The notes beneath the pieces were generated by a model. It made no database searches, was not told the DNA's origin, and was given only the letters and a program-made list of their open reading frames with translations. DNA of 64,000 bases from Onchidella celtica (Eukaryota > Mollusca > Gastropoda > Systellommatophora > Onchidiidae). Location: positions 27,072,524 through 27,136,523 of the forward strand of contig OZ007569.1 of NCBI GenBank assembly GCA_963931925.1, given 5' to 3'. The position numbers were made by a program, and so were the translations under genes. How positions within the stretch are numbered: the stretch's first letter is position 1; every line of letters starts with the position of its first letter. Shown here one piece after another: positions 38,901 to 50,900 of the stretch.

Positions 38901-41900
38901 TGTGATTCTTTGCACGAAAGAGTCGGTAGTTTCGTTGTTAAAAAGTGGGATCGATCGGATGGTTCCGAAACAATTCATTATTACTATTTTCCCCTAATTT
39001 GCGGGACGGACTACTCTGCGGGCGGGACAAAGGCCTTAAATGCGGGGCTGTCCCGCTAAATGCGGGACACTTGGCATCTCTGAAAAGGCATTAGACAGGG
39101 TGATTTCAAAGCTAAATTTCATTTAGAAATTTCAGCAGTTCAGTGTCTGATCTTTAAACTGTTTGCATCTCAATTTTTCCCTGATCTTTATCAATATTTA
39201 CCTCTCTTGCATCAGAATATTTCATCAGGTAATCAGCTTTATGTCGTTTCCACTTCGCTTTTGCAGATATTCTGCTTGCATTCAATAATTCCTGGGCTTT
39301 CAGCGTCAGGTCTGAAATCTTCAGTAAAGAAGAATAATAAAATTAACATGACATATAGTGCTGGAACTAAGAAGAAATGTCTCAGCTGGGCAAATAAACA
39401 CATTCTTTTCCTACATGGCAGAATAGACATTTTTTAAATATGTCCTGGCGGTATGTTTAAAGAATAGAATGATTTTACACTCTGACTCTGACTTTGGGTC
39501 ACAAAAAAAATTTTTTTATTAAAAATTAAATACAAAGAACGTTTCTTATTCTGTTTGCAAACTATTATCAGCGTAGGACTCTCACCAATGTCAGAATTCA
39601 CAGCTCATGTTCTGAATGTGAAAAGGATTTCTTTCTTGTAAAAAGTTACAAACTATTCAAATCTTTTTTGTTCTAACATTTCTTATTAATGAAACACAGA
39701 AAATGTAAATGAATTTTTAATTTTAACTTGGGATATGACCAGAAAGTAAATACAGTGGAGCCCAAGTAAACCGAACTTTGGGAATTTGAGTTTTTGCTAA
39801 ATAGAGGTGATTTTGACATGAGTTTTTTTCCCCCTTCTTTATCTCTATTAAACATTTACTGCTAATTCAAGTTCGAACCGCCCCAATTCTGATAAATAGA
39901 GCTGATCGAGGGCTCTCATCCTCAATCAATTCAACGTAAAAACATAACTTCTGATTTCCAGCCCCATGGCCGTGAAAACCAGTTTCCACAAACACGCTGA
40001 CACAGGCCTGGTCAAAACTCTACTCTTTGCAGCCATCGATGGGGAGGGTAGAGGTGCCAGAAATGATGCCATGGGTAGGCTGCAGAGCCTTCCTTTACGG
40101 GTCTGTTCCAACCAAGCGAGAAACATACCGTGGAGGGTGGCAGTGGTATGGGAGGGGCACCTGCACGCAGCGTGATTCTGCCCCAATGACATCAGCCAAC
40201 AGTATGGTACGTGAGCCGGTGCTCGCATTATGGCCAGTTATCAATTGTTGATATAATAACCATAACAGGTAGGCCTACAGCCAAGACACAATACACGTAT
40301 ACCGTAGAACATAAATAACACAGTTGCACCACGAGCCGTGCGATGTGCCCATCTTGCTCACATAGAGCCATTCTGGTACATACTTGTGTAATGCTCGCTA
40401 AGCATCACATGAATGTGTGTGAAAAGTTATGGTAAGGTCCTGGAGGAACAAAGACCTCACTTTCACGAGGTTCTTAGCACTTCAGCAGGCTACTGCAAAT
40501 ACAGTGCACTCTCCCGATAACGACATGGCTCGGGACCAGAGGTGCATGTCGTTATCGGGAACATGTCGTTATTCGGAGATTTTCAAGATGGCGGAAAAAG
40601 GGGTGTGGTTAGACCCTTAGAATGTAACGTACCAACCATAGTGGGTGATCAGTGATCGGACTTTCCAAACATGTAAAATACACGAAGTGTGTGTGTGTGT
40701 TGTGTGTGTTGTTTTGTTAATGTCTTTGTGTCCACATCAGCCAGAATTTGCAGCTTGGCATCTATTGTCAGTATCTTTCTTTTTTTAACAGCAGCTGTCG
40801 ACATCTTGGGGTGCGTTATTGTTCTCGGGTGAATACAATCGATTCAGCGGTCAGCGATGTGATGACTGACTCATTTAATGCGCGTCACCCTTTTTGTTCC
40901 GACGACAATAGACACAGGTGTGTTTTCATTGGCCGATAACAAAGCGATCTCATTGGCCGATAACAAAGCGATCTCATTGGCTATGAGGTGCCTCTGGTAA
41001 GACATTTCATTGGTCGGAAAAGAAGTGTTTTTATTGGCTCAGAGAATGAAATGAAACTGACCGGAAACAATATTTTAGCTATTTTTATTTTTGTATCTAG
41101 CAAAGTCACAGCCGATTATTGCTAACTCAATGTCGTTATCCGGAGAGTGGTCTAAAAAGTATGTCGCTATTTAGAGAGTTTTATTACTAATAACATATAG
41201 TAAAAAAATCGGGACCGGGGGTCAATGTCGTTATCGGGAGAATGTCGTTATTCGGAGATGTCGTAATCGGGAGAGTGCACTGTATGTCAGTGCAGTGTTT
41301 AGGCTACACATTCACCACACTATACTCGATGAAGAGAGGGGACGAGTACGGCATTGTAAAGATAACAGACCTGTTTACCCCTATTACTATCAAAGTGTAG
41401 TCAGAACCACCTGTGATTGTAGTTTTTGGATACCCAAGTGTAGTTTTCACTGAAAATTTTGTGTACACACACGTATGTTTCTCTTTGCGAGAAACTAAGC
41501 GTGAGCGACGAATCAATGCAAAAGACATTTTAATGAGAGAGCAATAGCATTATAACAAGACAAACAAACATTTAAAATTCTATCTACCAATTTTACATAT
41601 CTAATGACTGGTGACAGTTGCATCAGCACGGTAATGAATCAGTTGTCACTGTTGTCATAGATTTCTTTAATTTCACAAAGTTCTGGTGGGACTCTGAATC
41701 CCACAGCTGCCAACTTTCCAAAACCTAACAACAGACTCCTGATAATGACACCCCCCCCCACCCCCCCATGAAAAAGCACCATTTTCTTAACTAGCCGCAA
41801 AATGGAATATTATTCTCATTAAGATATTAACCCTCACCCTGCGAAGGGCTGCATATGTCAGCATCAACTTTCCATGCACTCACTCTGCACGGGCGGGCAA

Positions 41901-44900
41901 AGTCGGCAAGGTCAAGCTGACCACCCAAGCTGGATTTTCATGCATCCTCTTTGAGACGTAACTACCGTCTTATTGCTCACTGCATCTCTTCTAAATCAAA
42001 GGCATTGTGACCAGGACATGTTAACCAGTGAACCACTGGTCGGAATCACAAAGACTAAACTTTCAAAGGCTCTCCCCACACTTTCAAAAGATTTTAACAT
42101 CGACATGTGAAACTGTTGCTCAATAAATCTGCAATATTATCTCATTTTCTCACAAGCTAACCATCATCTAGAGTTGTCTGTATCTAAGAACCAATCAGAA
42201 ACAAGCTCTGAAATAATCTTTGCCCCAAATGCATACATTGGTTCATTAGTATGTGTCAATCAGGATGAAACCATTATTTTGTTTAGGGCTTGAGGGGGCG
42301 TGGCTAGTTATCATGCTTTGTTCTCACGAAAAGTACAGCTGTCAGTTTAGTTTCATAAGTCAGATGATTGGTTAGAGACTTACAGACAAAGGTTTCGCTG
42401 GTTAATCCATTATCAAGCGTGACAAAGCATAGCAGCGCATGTTTTCATACCGATCAATAAAAACCGAGCCATGTGGACAGTGGTAGTGTGGTCATCATGC
42501 ATCGGCAAGGGTGTGTGTGCGACCCAGGCCCGATTCTCCGTGAGTAATGTCACTGACCGGACAGCGGGCTTTGAGTGTCGGTCGCGGGGTGAGCGTTAAA
42601 AAGCAGGCAACAAATACTGCTAGTGCTATATGTTCATCACTGCTGTTTCTGTTTCCAAAGGTTAGAGCTTATTGAATAGCCTAAAAGTTGTTTTTAGAAT
42701 TCACAACTCTTTCCTACTGCCCTTGCAGTGCTGAACAATATCAGATCTGCCTCCATGTGATTGTGAAATATGGAAGTCACAATGACATGACTGATAACAC
42801 CCAAAATGCGTATTTGTTGGACAAGTTTGATGATTTATGTAAATGTAAATTCATTTCATTATTTTGCCATGAGTGTCTACTCACGGCATCGTGCTTTGGA
42901 TTGTGAAGGCTATAGATTATCTATCCATGATCGCTATTGCTAATCATCATCATGTTAGGTATGAAGTTAACGGTTGTAGTAGATCAAGAAAGAACTGAAG
43001 CAACTTCACAAGCCATGTCCACCTTGTTGTCACAGGTCTAGTTCTGTTGTTTAGCAGCTCATGGGCTCCTGATTTCGATTTTTGACGTCACTTACAAGTT
43101 ACATGACGCTTTAGCCTTGTTCATTCATGATCGCCATAACGTTTACTCACTGGTTCTCAAAGACTGCCGACCTAGACCTTGATCTACTGGTAGTTAAAAC
43201 CACCGAAGATAATTGCACGTGTGTAAATATGCAAAAAAAAAACCAAAATCAAAATACTGCGAAATACAGTGCAACATGAAAACACTGCACAAACTGTGTC
43301 CACCGTTCTGCCTTACTGACTGCCTTTGTTTACAATACAAACGATAATACAATGCGCAAGCATGACCTAACCTACATGTCCTTGTGTACACGAGCTCGTG
43401 TGAAAGACTGAAGTGCGGGGACACAGGCGAACGTGTGTGCTGTAATAACTAATTATTATGCAATATTTCTGATGCTTGGTTGAGTGGTGCGTTGCCTGGG
43501 GCACAGAAGTTATTTCAAATTTGGGTGTATGTCGCACGGCAGGGCACGATAGGTTAAATCTGCGTCTTAGACTGGCTGAATCGCATTTGTCATGATCCGA
43601 AATCGCGGGTGAGCGTAGAAAATTTTTTTCAGAGTGTAGTGCGTTGTTTTAGGGGGTCAAGTGTAGTAAACTATGCCAAAAGCATAGGGGTAAACAGGTC
43701 TGACATAGTTTGTTGACCAGCAACTACCTTAACCAGGTCTAGGCCATTCAATGTTGCTTTTTTGTTTTACCGCTACAGTAGGGTCACTTCTAAAGGAAAA
43801 AAATTATGGAAAGATCTCATGACTCGTCCAGCTTCCTTTGCATTCTTTTATGTATGTGGGGGCAGTCTGCATGGGGATGTAATTACACATATGGTATAGG
43901 GCAGACTGCAAAATAATGGTTATTTCTCTGCTCAGAGGTAAACCGAAGTATAATCCATTTCTTGGCAACTTCGAATTATACAGGCTCCACTGTACAGATA
44001 ATGCACTGTCAAGACAATTAGTGGAAAATGATCATAAAGAAATGTGTATTTAAGACTGACTCACATCCTTCCCACTCTCTCTCGCATGGATAGCTGAAAT
44101 GTAAATCTCTGGAGGTCTATTTGAAAACTGCAGCAACCTGTTCTTACATTCTTGCTTGGCCCTGGAAATAAAGCAAATCAGATTTCTTACTGCAAATGCA
44201 AACACAGACACTATTCCACCTAAAATTTTGACAGGCATGTAGTTTTTATGATCAGAATGTATTGAATCTTGCACTGACTAAAGTTAATTAAAACTTTATA
44301 GTTACAATCAATTAAGCAAATGACAAAAGACAGGCTAGTCTTTCTGCAGTATCCTGTGGCTGATTTTCGTTTATCTTCAGAATACGTAGACCATATATGA
44401 TTTTCAAGTAGACAATTTTAATTATCCCATACTCACATATATGGCATAATTAGCGATAGGCAATATTTTCACAACAAGAGCAACAACAGAATATCTTATC
44501 CAGGAACTGACAAATCTGAGGAACTTATATTTGAATGAAAAAACTATTTCTCTACAGTTTTTCCCACATTGTTGGGAAACCTGGATGTCTCACCATCTCC
44601 AGCCTCTTATTTTTATGCCTTGCTCTTAGAACCACAGCTCATACTCTTAACATTGGTTATCTAGTACTTCAAACAGGCACTGAAGGTGAAAAGAGGGACA
44701 TCACTGCCGAACAGCAATTGAAATAATATCTGCCCACCTGTTTATTGCAGTCTCCAGTTCATTTACATGCACTTTTAGACAGTCATTTTGAGGTATAACA
44801 GTCACTTTTGCTTCTAACTTCTCTTTTGTAGTTGATACTGATGAAACCTATGGGAAGAATACGATGGAAATTTACTTACATTCTTTGCAAGAATGAAAAT

Positions 44901-47900
44901 ACTGCTTTAAAAGCATAGCTGCCAACTTTCCAAAACAACAATAAAAAAACCAAAAACTCATGATAGTAGAACACCCAATTCCCCATGTTTAGAAACTCTG
45001 CAACAAGTGCCCCTCTCAGTAAAACATGTTTATTCCAGCTGTTTCCAACTTGGATAAGTTTTTGTTAACTTCTGGTGGTACAAAGGAATGAGATGTGTTA
45101 AAACTATATCAAAGACAAAAATGCTTGTAATCAGACAAATTCTCATCCTTCTACAACTTTTTCTAAGGAAATTACAAAAATGATCTGCCTGGAAACTAAG
45201 GAAATGGCTTTTCTTGAAACAATGCAAAAGGGGCCTCACTTGCGGTGTGACTGATTTGATTTGCTGTGGAGGACCCCTAGAGAGTCCAATCATCTCACAA
45301 AGATCTGGGAAGTTTGACGGCTGCAAGACAAGAGACAAAAGATTTGATATACACATTAACAGCAAATTGTAATGTATTAATTAAATAAAACTGCTGGCAT
45401 CAGGCTGGGAAATGAAATCATGAAGGGCAGTTTCTGCGCCCATCATGCTAATTGTTAGAAATCTCACAGCAGTGCATAGCTATCTGGGAAGCACAACCTT
45501 GACCTAATTCAAATTGAGGCAATTAATGACTATCTTTACAATTTCACAATGAAAACATCTGGTGGTATGCAAAACAATACTGGCTCATTCTGGTTAACCC
45601 TCGTCCTGCGTTGAGTGAACTCGTCCATGTAACGCCCCGTGCGGGGATAGCCAGCCGATCGTTCGCGTGTTGCCGATAACCTCGGCGGTCGGGTCAATCG
45701 GGTCGTTGTGAACACCTGTATCGCGTATACTTCAGGACGCAATAACAACAATAGTGGTGGATAAATCGTAAGGGACCCCTATGATATTTGGATAAAGTAC
45801 TTGTGATGATATGCAGTAGGTTTTATTGTGAAATGGAAGGCCCCAAATCAAGAATTTTCTGCATTTACATGCCGTTTAGCACATGTTTTATCATGTTCCC
45901 AAGACCTCTGCCCTTTTTCTGTCCCTATGTCAGGCCATTCAGGTGAACAAATTATTTTTTAAGCCATTCGCTTCATTTACTAACCACATGTATCGTGACA
46001 TTGCCTTCTCCCTCCTCTACTATGTAAAGCGTTCACTTACTATAATGTTAGTTTTAGTGAGAGATTTGATTTCCAGTTCCAGGTCGTAGAGCACATACAT
46101 GTACTGAAAAGCGGTTTGAATCAAAGGGACACAGTATCTCTCTAATTACCACATCAAATAAAGACAACGACCAACAAAAAAGTCAGTCATTTTCTCCCAG
46201 TTTTCCCTGATGAAAAACCTACTGACAGACGCCTTTATGCAGCATGCCCTAACATTACATCGGAATTCATAATTACAGACGTAGAACGGCGTCTCAAATA
46301 CGCACATGGCCCCTTACTTCTCATTTGACATGTAGACGACAACCAGCATCAAAGTAAAAGTTTCCCCAAGATTTTCCCCAGTTCAAACTTCAGACCGTCA
46401 GTACTATTACACGAGTATGACTAATAGTTGCATCGTAATAAACGTAATCGGATGATACCATTTTGTTAGATATAGTAGGGGTGACAGGATAGATAAACAC
46501 GCGAAAATAGTGTAGAAAATAAACGTGAAAAAAAAAACAACAACAACGACAGCCTTGGCAACCGAATAACCAAAGCGCGAGGCGCACCGTTGCTATACAA
46601 AAATGTGGCCTCCCGCAGGACCCGCGGTTAAGCGTGTCGGACAAAATAACGGCCTCCCGTGTTGCGTGGGGAGGCCAATATAGTGGCCTCCCGCAGGACT
46701 AGGGTTAATATCCAGACCTCCCAAGTCTCCCTGTTTTTATAGTAAAACCCCGCCCTCCCCGTGTTCCTTTGAAATCTTCCCGCTTCCAGGAAAAGGGGAA
46801 AGAAAAAAAAATTAAGTCAAGTTTTGCCAATCACACAAAAATTACTGATTATGCTTTTTCACAGTGCCGCTTGGCTGATACAGTGTATGTACTGTACATG
46901 TATCTTTCTCTGAGGAGCCTGGGACGGCGCCCACTCGGTTGGGGGTATGGAGGGTTGGGTAGGAACCGTGGACCTAGTTATATAGTAGGTCGATGGTACC
47001 TTAACTAACGCAGAGGGGACCCGCGCGGCCACAATGCACATTCAGTCTTTTCCCCCGAGAACAGTTTCGAGGCTGGTCGGCGCCAGCATGTCGAGGGAAG
47101 TGTCGGTCTACTCGCTTTGATGTCCACCAGAGATGTTATGTGAAGTGTGGCATAACCCAGTGTGACTGAGTGGGGTAGGGATGGAGACGGTCTGCTAACC
47201 TGGGTCAGACCTCTATTGCCGTATTCGTAATGTTTTGTTTTTTTTCAGAATATGGAAAGAAAGATTATAGAGGGCTCTTGTGGAGGCAAGTGATGGCCAG
47301 ATAGGACTACTGTTGCGTCCTCATGAGCATTATGTATGCAGTAGTAATATCATTAGGGGAAAAAACTCAGCTGAGGAAAATTGGCCTGAGACACCCCAGC
47401 ATGGGCTTATTTTTTACATAGATTCATAGACCTATGGGAGGTTTTGAAAAATGAAGTGTTCATACTATGCGGTAGGGTAACATCTTTACCCTCATTTTCA
47501 GCCCTTACCAAAGGCCATTTAAAAAGCCTTATCTGATGAGGAAAAAAAAAACACTTTCAACAAAAAAAAAAAAGGCTTTTTTGTGATATCAAGATCATAC
47601 CATAGATTCTCAATTTATCTGATTGTAATCAATCTGCTCTGCCATTTAAGTGACAGACGGTCATTGTATTTAATTTTCCTTTGTTTATGTGTCAAGTTTC
47701 TAAGAGGTTGCGGTAATCTCCCCGATTTTTGTGAAATCTCCCCACTTTTTTAACCAAATCTCTCCACATCCTGCTTGTACTAGTTGGGAGCTCTGAATAT
47801 CTACCCAAGTGTTTGGCTTGCAAGGCAAGAAATTAAGAACCATTTCTACACATGAAAAGTGAAGTGTTTCTTAAACTGAACAGAATAAAGTCTCAGTTTG

Positions 47901-50900
47901 ATTACATACCAGTCTGGGCTTGTTTGACGAAGCCAAAGGGGGCTCCATAAGGGTGATAAAATCGAGGTCTGAGATCACAAGATTCTCTGAAATAGGAAGT
48001 TGGAATCAAGATTTGTATTAATGATTCTCAGTAACAAACATGTTGCAGATTACTCCAATTGCATCTCTTATCCCCCTCCCCCGCGAATTTAAAAAATCAG
48101 GAAATTCACAAAGATGATCTTTTAATTTATACGCATAAAAACTGCAGAGTTCACAGTATGAATCAATATCAAATGTAGGTAGTCCAAACTGCCCCGCTGA
48201 AGGGGCGAAATCCTGTTTTGGCATAATTTTAGGCCAGCATTACAACTAGGATACTACTGCTGTGTGTTTAATGTAAAACAGTGTGTATCCTGCATCAAAA
48301 TAAAGTTCAATTCTTCCTCTGTCAAAGTATACAATGTATTATCTTTTGTATTGTTTGATATGTGTAGCCATGTGTTTTTATTGCTTGAACAAGACACAGT
48401 CTTGCCGTTTTCGCCCTGAGCCGCACCTACCCATTTGACTCCCTCATAACAAAGGATCGCAGTGCGTCGCGCCGATGTAGCACATGTGTTTGAAAATAGC
48501 TCACACAGAAAGCCAGATAAATGAGGTTTAATTCAATGTATTTTTCATCCTGTTTTAAGTTGAAATTCCTTTAAAAATCGTTTGTTGAAAAGTTTGTTGA
48601 TTAAGAAACTGGCGGAAACTTTAATAGATCAGGATCAAAATTATACCTTGTATTTTCAGGGTGTGCTAAAATTAGACTAAGACCCACCCAATGCTTAATT
48701 TTGCCACCTTTTTCTGACACTCAGTGCTAAGTCAATGGCGACCCTGTTGACCTCCTTTTCAATTAAAAAAAAATAAAAAACATTATTTTTGTTTCCCTTG
48801 TAAGAATTCACACAGAATTGACGTCGGATGAAGTTTGATGACTAAAAAAAGTAAAATGAGATGCTTGTACTACATTTGTACCCCTCGAAAAAAATTGAGC
48901 ATAATGTACACCCCCATGACTTGGGAACTGATCATTTTTAATGCTGTGACTCAATAAACAGTCATTTTATGGGCGGTCAAAGTTGGACTAATGTGCAATT
49001 TGCAAAAGGTAGCAAATTCGAGAGTTTTTTCACTTTTGAAAATGCCATAACTTTCAAACCCTTTAAGCCAGAATGACAAATTTGGTATCAAAATTCTTCA
49101 AAAAGCAAGCTCCTTCAGATTAGACAATAAGTGATGAGTTGTGATAAAAAGTAAATATCAGTTTGGACTACCTATTAAATGTAATCTTCCTCATAAATTA
49201 ATGTAACATTGTCACTTCATTCATAACAAGCAAAGTCACAAGATACACAAAGCAAAATCTCAAAATAAAATCTAGCCATATGAGAAAAAAGCTCAATGTT
49301 TGGCATAGCAACAACAAAAAAAATACAAAAATCTGATGTAAGGGGAGTGTGCAGGGAGTGAATTGGTAGGGACTCCCAGAGTTCTCAAGTTACACTGTTG
49401 AGCTGTGGTTCTCAAACTTCTTCAAGCAAATTCCCCCTTGGGCCACAAACTTTCAATATCTGCCACCCCATGCCATCGCAAGTACGCGCAGACTAAACAC
49501 AAAATAAGGTATTCAATTTTTCAAAGATATTTTAACGCTCACCCTGCGCGCGACGCCTTAACCCTTTCGTGTTTAACCCGACCTTTTTTAAAAATAAAAT
49601 ATGACATCCGATTTGTTCAACCCTGCAGAATCCGGCTTTGTCTATAACGCCGCCATGTGTTCAACCCGGCCGGCCAATGTAACCCCGTTTTGTATACAAT
49701 TTTGAGAGGAAGAACAGTGCATGAATTGCTATAAATAGTAAATGATATCACCAGGTAATCTTCAGATGCCCACTGACCCAGTTTGAACTGTAAAGCGTGG
49801 GTTAGGCCTACAAGTAATGTATTGTATTAAACATGGTCATCCAACAGGCCTGTTCCTCCTTCTAAGCCTACATCATGTATTGACCGGCACACGCTTGTAG
49901 TACATATTAATGCATGTACTAGTGTGGTGCCTTTAAGTGGGTAGTGTTGTATGCTTGGATAACAAACGGGATGGGATGCGACAGTGTGTCCGCCTGTCTC
50001 TCTCAGAGGTAGTGTGATACATCTCCGTTCAGCATTTCACATTCACAAAACCAACAAGCACATTTCGGCATTCCGATGTAAATAGATTCATCTTTTAGGT
50101 CATTCATTTCTCAATAAGTATGCCAAACTTCATCATCATAGATGCGACATGGGGGCTACAATTTCCAATTTAGTGAAGGCGCGCAGCAGCGGCGGCCATA
50201 GGGCTGAAAAATGTAAACAAATCAGGGCGGCCGCGTAGCCAGGAAGTCGCCCATTAGAGCGCTTCACAGGTAGCCAGAATAGAAACACGAAAGGGTTAAA
50301 GCCCGCTGTCCGGTCAGTGACCTTACTCACGGAGAATCTTATCTGGGGTCATTGACCCTTGCTGAAGTACGATGACCACACTACCACTGTCCACATGGTT
50401 CGGTTTTTATGGATCGGTATGAAAACATGCGCTGCTATGTCTTATCACGCTTGATAATGAATTAACCAGCAAAACCTTAGTCTGTCAGTCTCTAACCAAT
50501 CATCTGACTTATGATTCAACTGACAGCTGTAGTTTTCGTGAGAACGAAGCATGATAACTAGCCACGCCCTCTCAAGCCCTACACAAATGGTTTCATCCTG
50601 ATTGACACATACTAATTCTTCTTCTTCTTTCGTTCACCAATCTAAATCTGCAGATTTGTTCTTTTAATAAAATCTACGGTTTTCTGCAGTTCTGGCAGAG
50701 CACCATAGAGTTTGATATTCAGGTCGGTGGGTTGGGGCCAATATGTTTCTCGCAGTGCTGAGAGGAGTGTGCAGTTCTGCAATATATGCTCCGTGTTTTG
50801 AGGAGACTGGCTGCACTCGCATATGGCAGATGTTCCTATTTTGAACTTGGTGAACATGTGGTGGTGGAGCCTATTGTGACCAGTTCTTAGTCTGAACAAC

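Larger units (their letters stand above)
41366..43702. mobile_element. Element with 19-bp inverted ends (family Z)
   Basis: cagacctgtttacccctat at 41366-41384 has a perfect inverse at 43684-43702. Just inside, both arms share a tgtag/actacact pattern. The superfamily is unclear and no obvious target duplication is seen. It encloses a copy of family G (from about 41700), which itself encloses family A. Confidence 0.65.
39751..43994. mobile_element. Tigger/pogo-like DNA element, host of nested insertions
   Basis: Ends tacagtggagcc (39751-39762) and ggctccactgta (43983-43994) are inverted repeats opening with TA-CAGTGG, as in Tigger/pogo elements, with TA as the target duplication. The inner flanks also mirror each other (aaaccgaac and gaagt/acttcg). 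Most of the length is later insertions. No transposase could be read from the residue. It lies in the KNL1 H-I intron. Confidence 0.7.
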
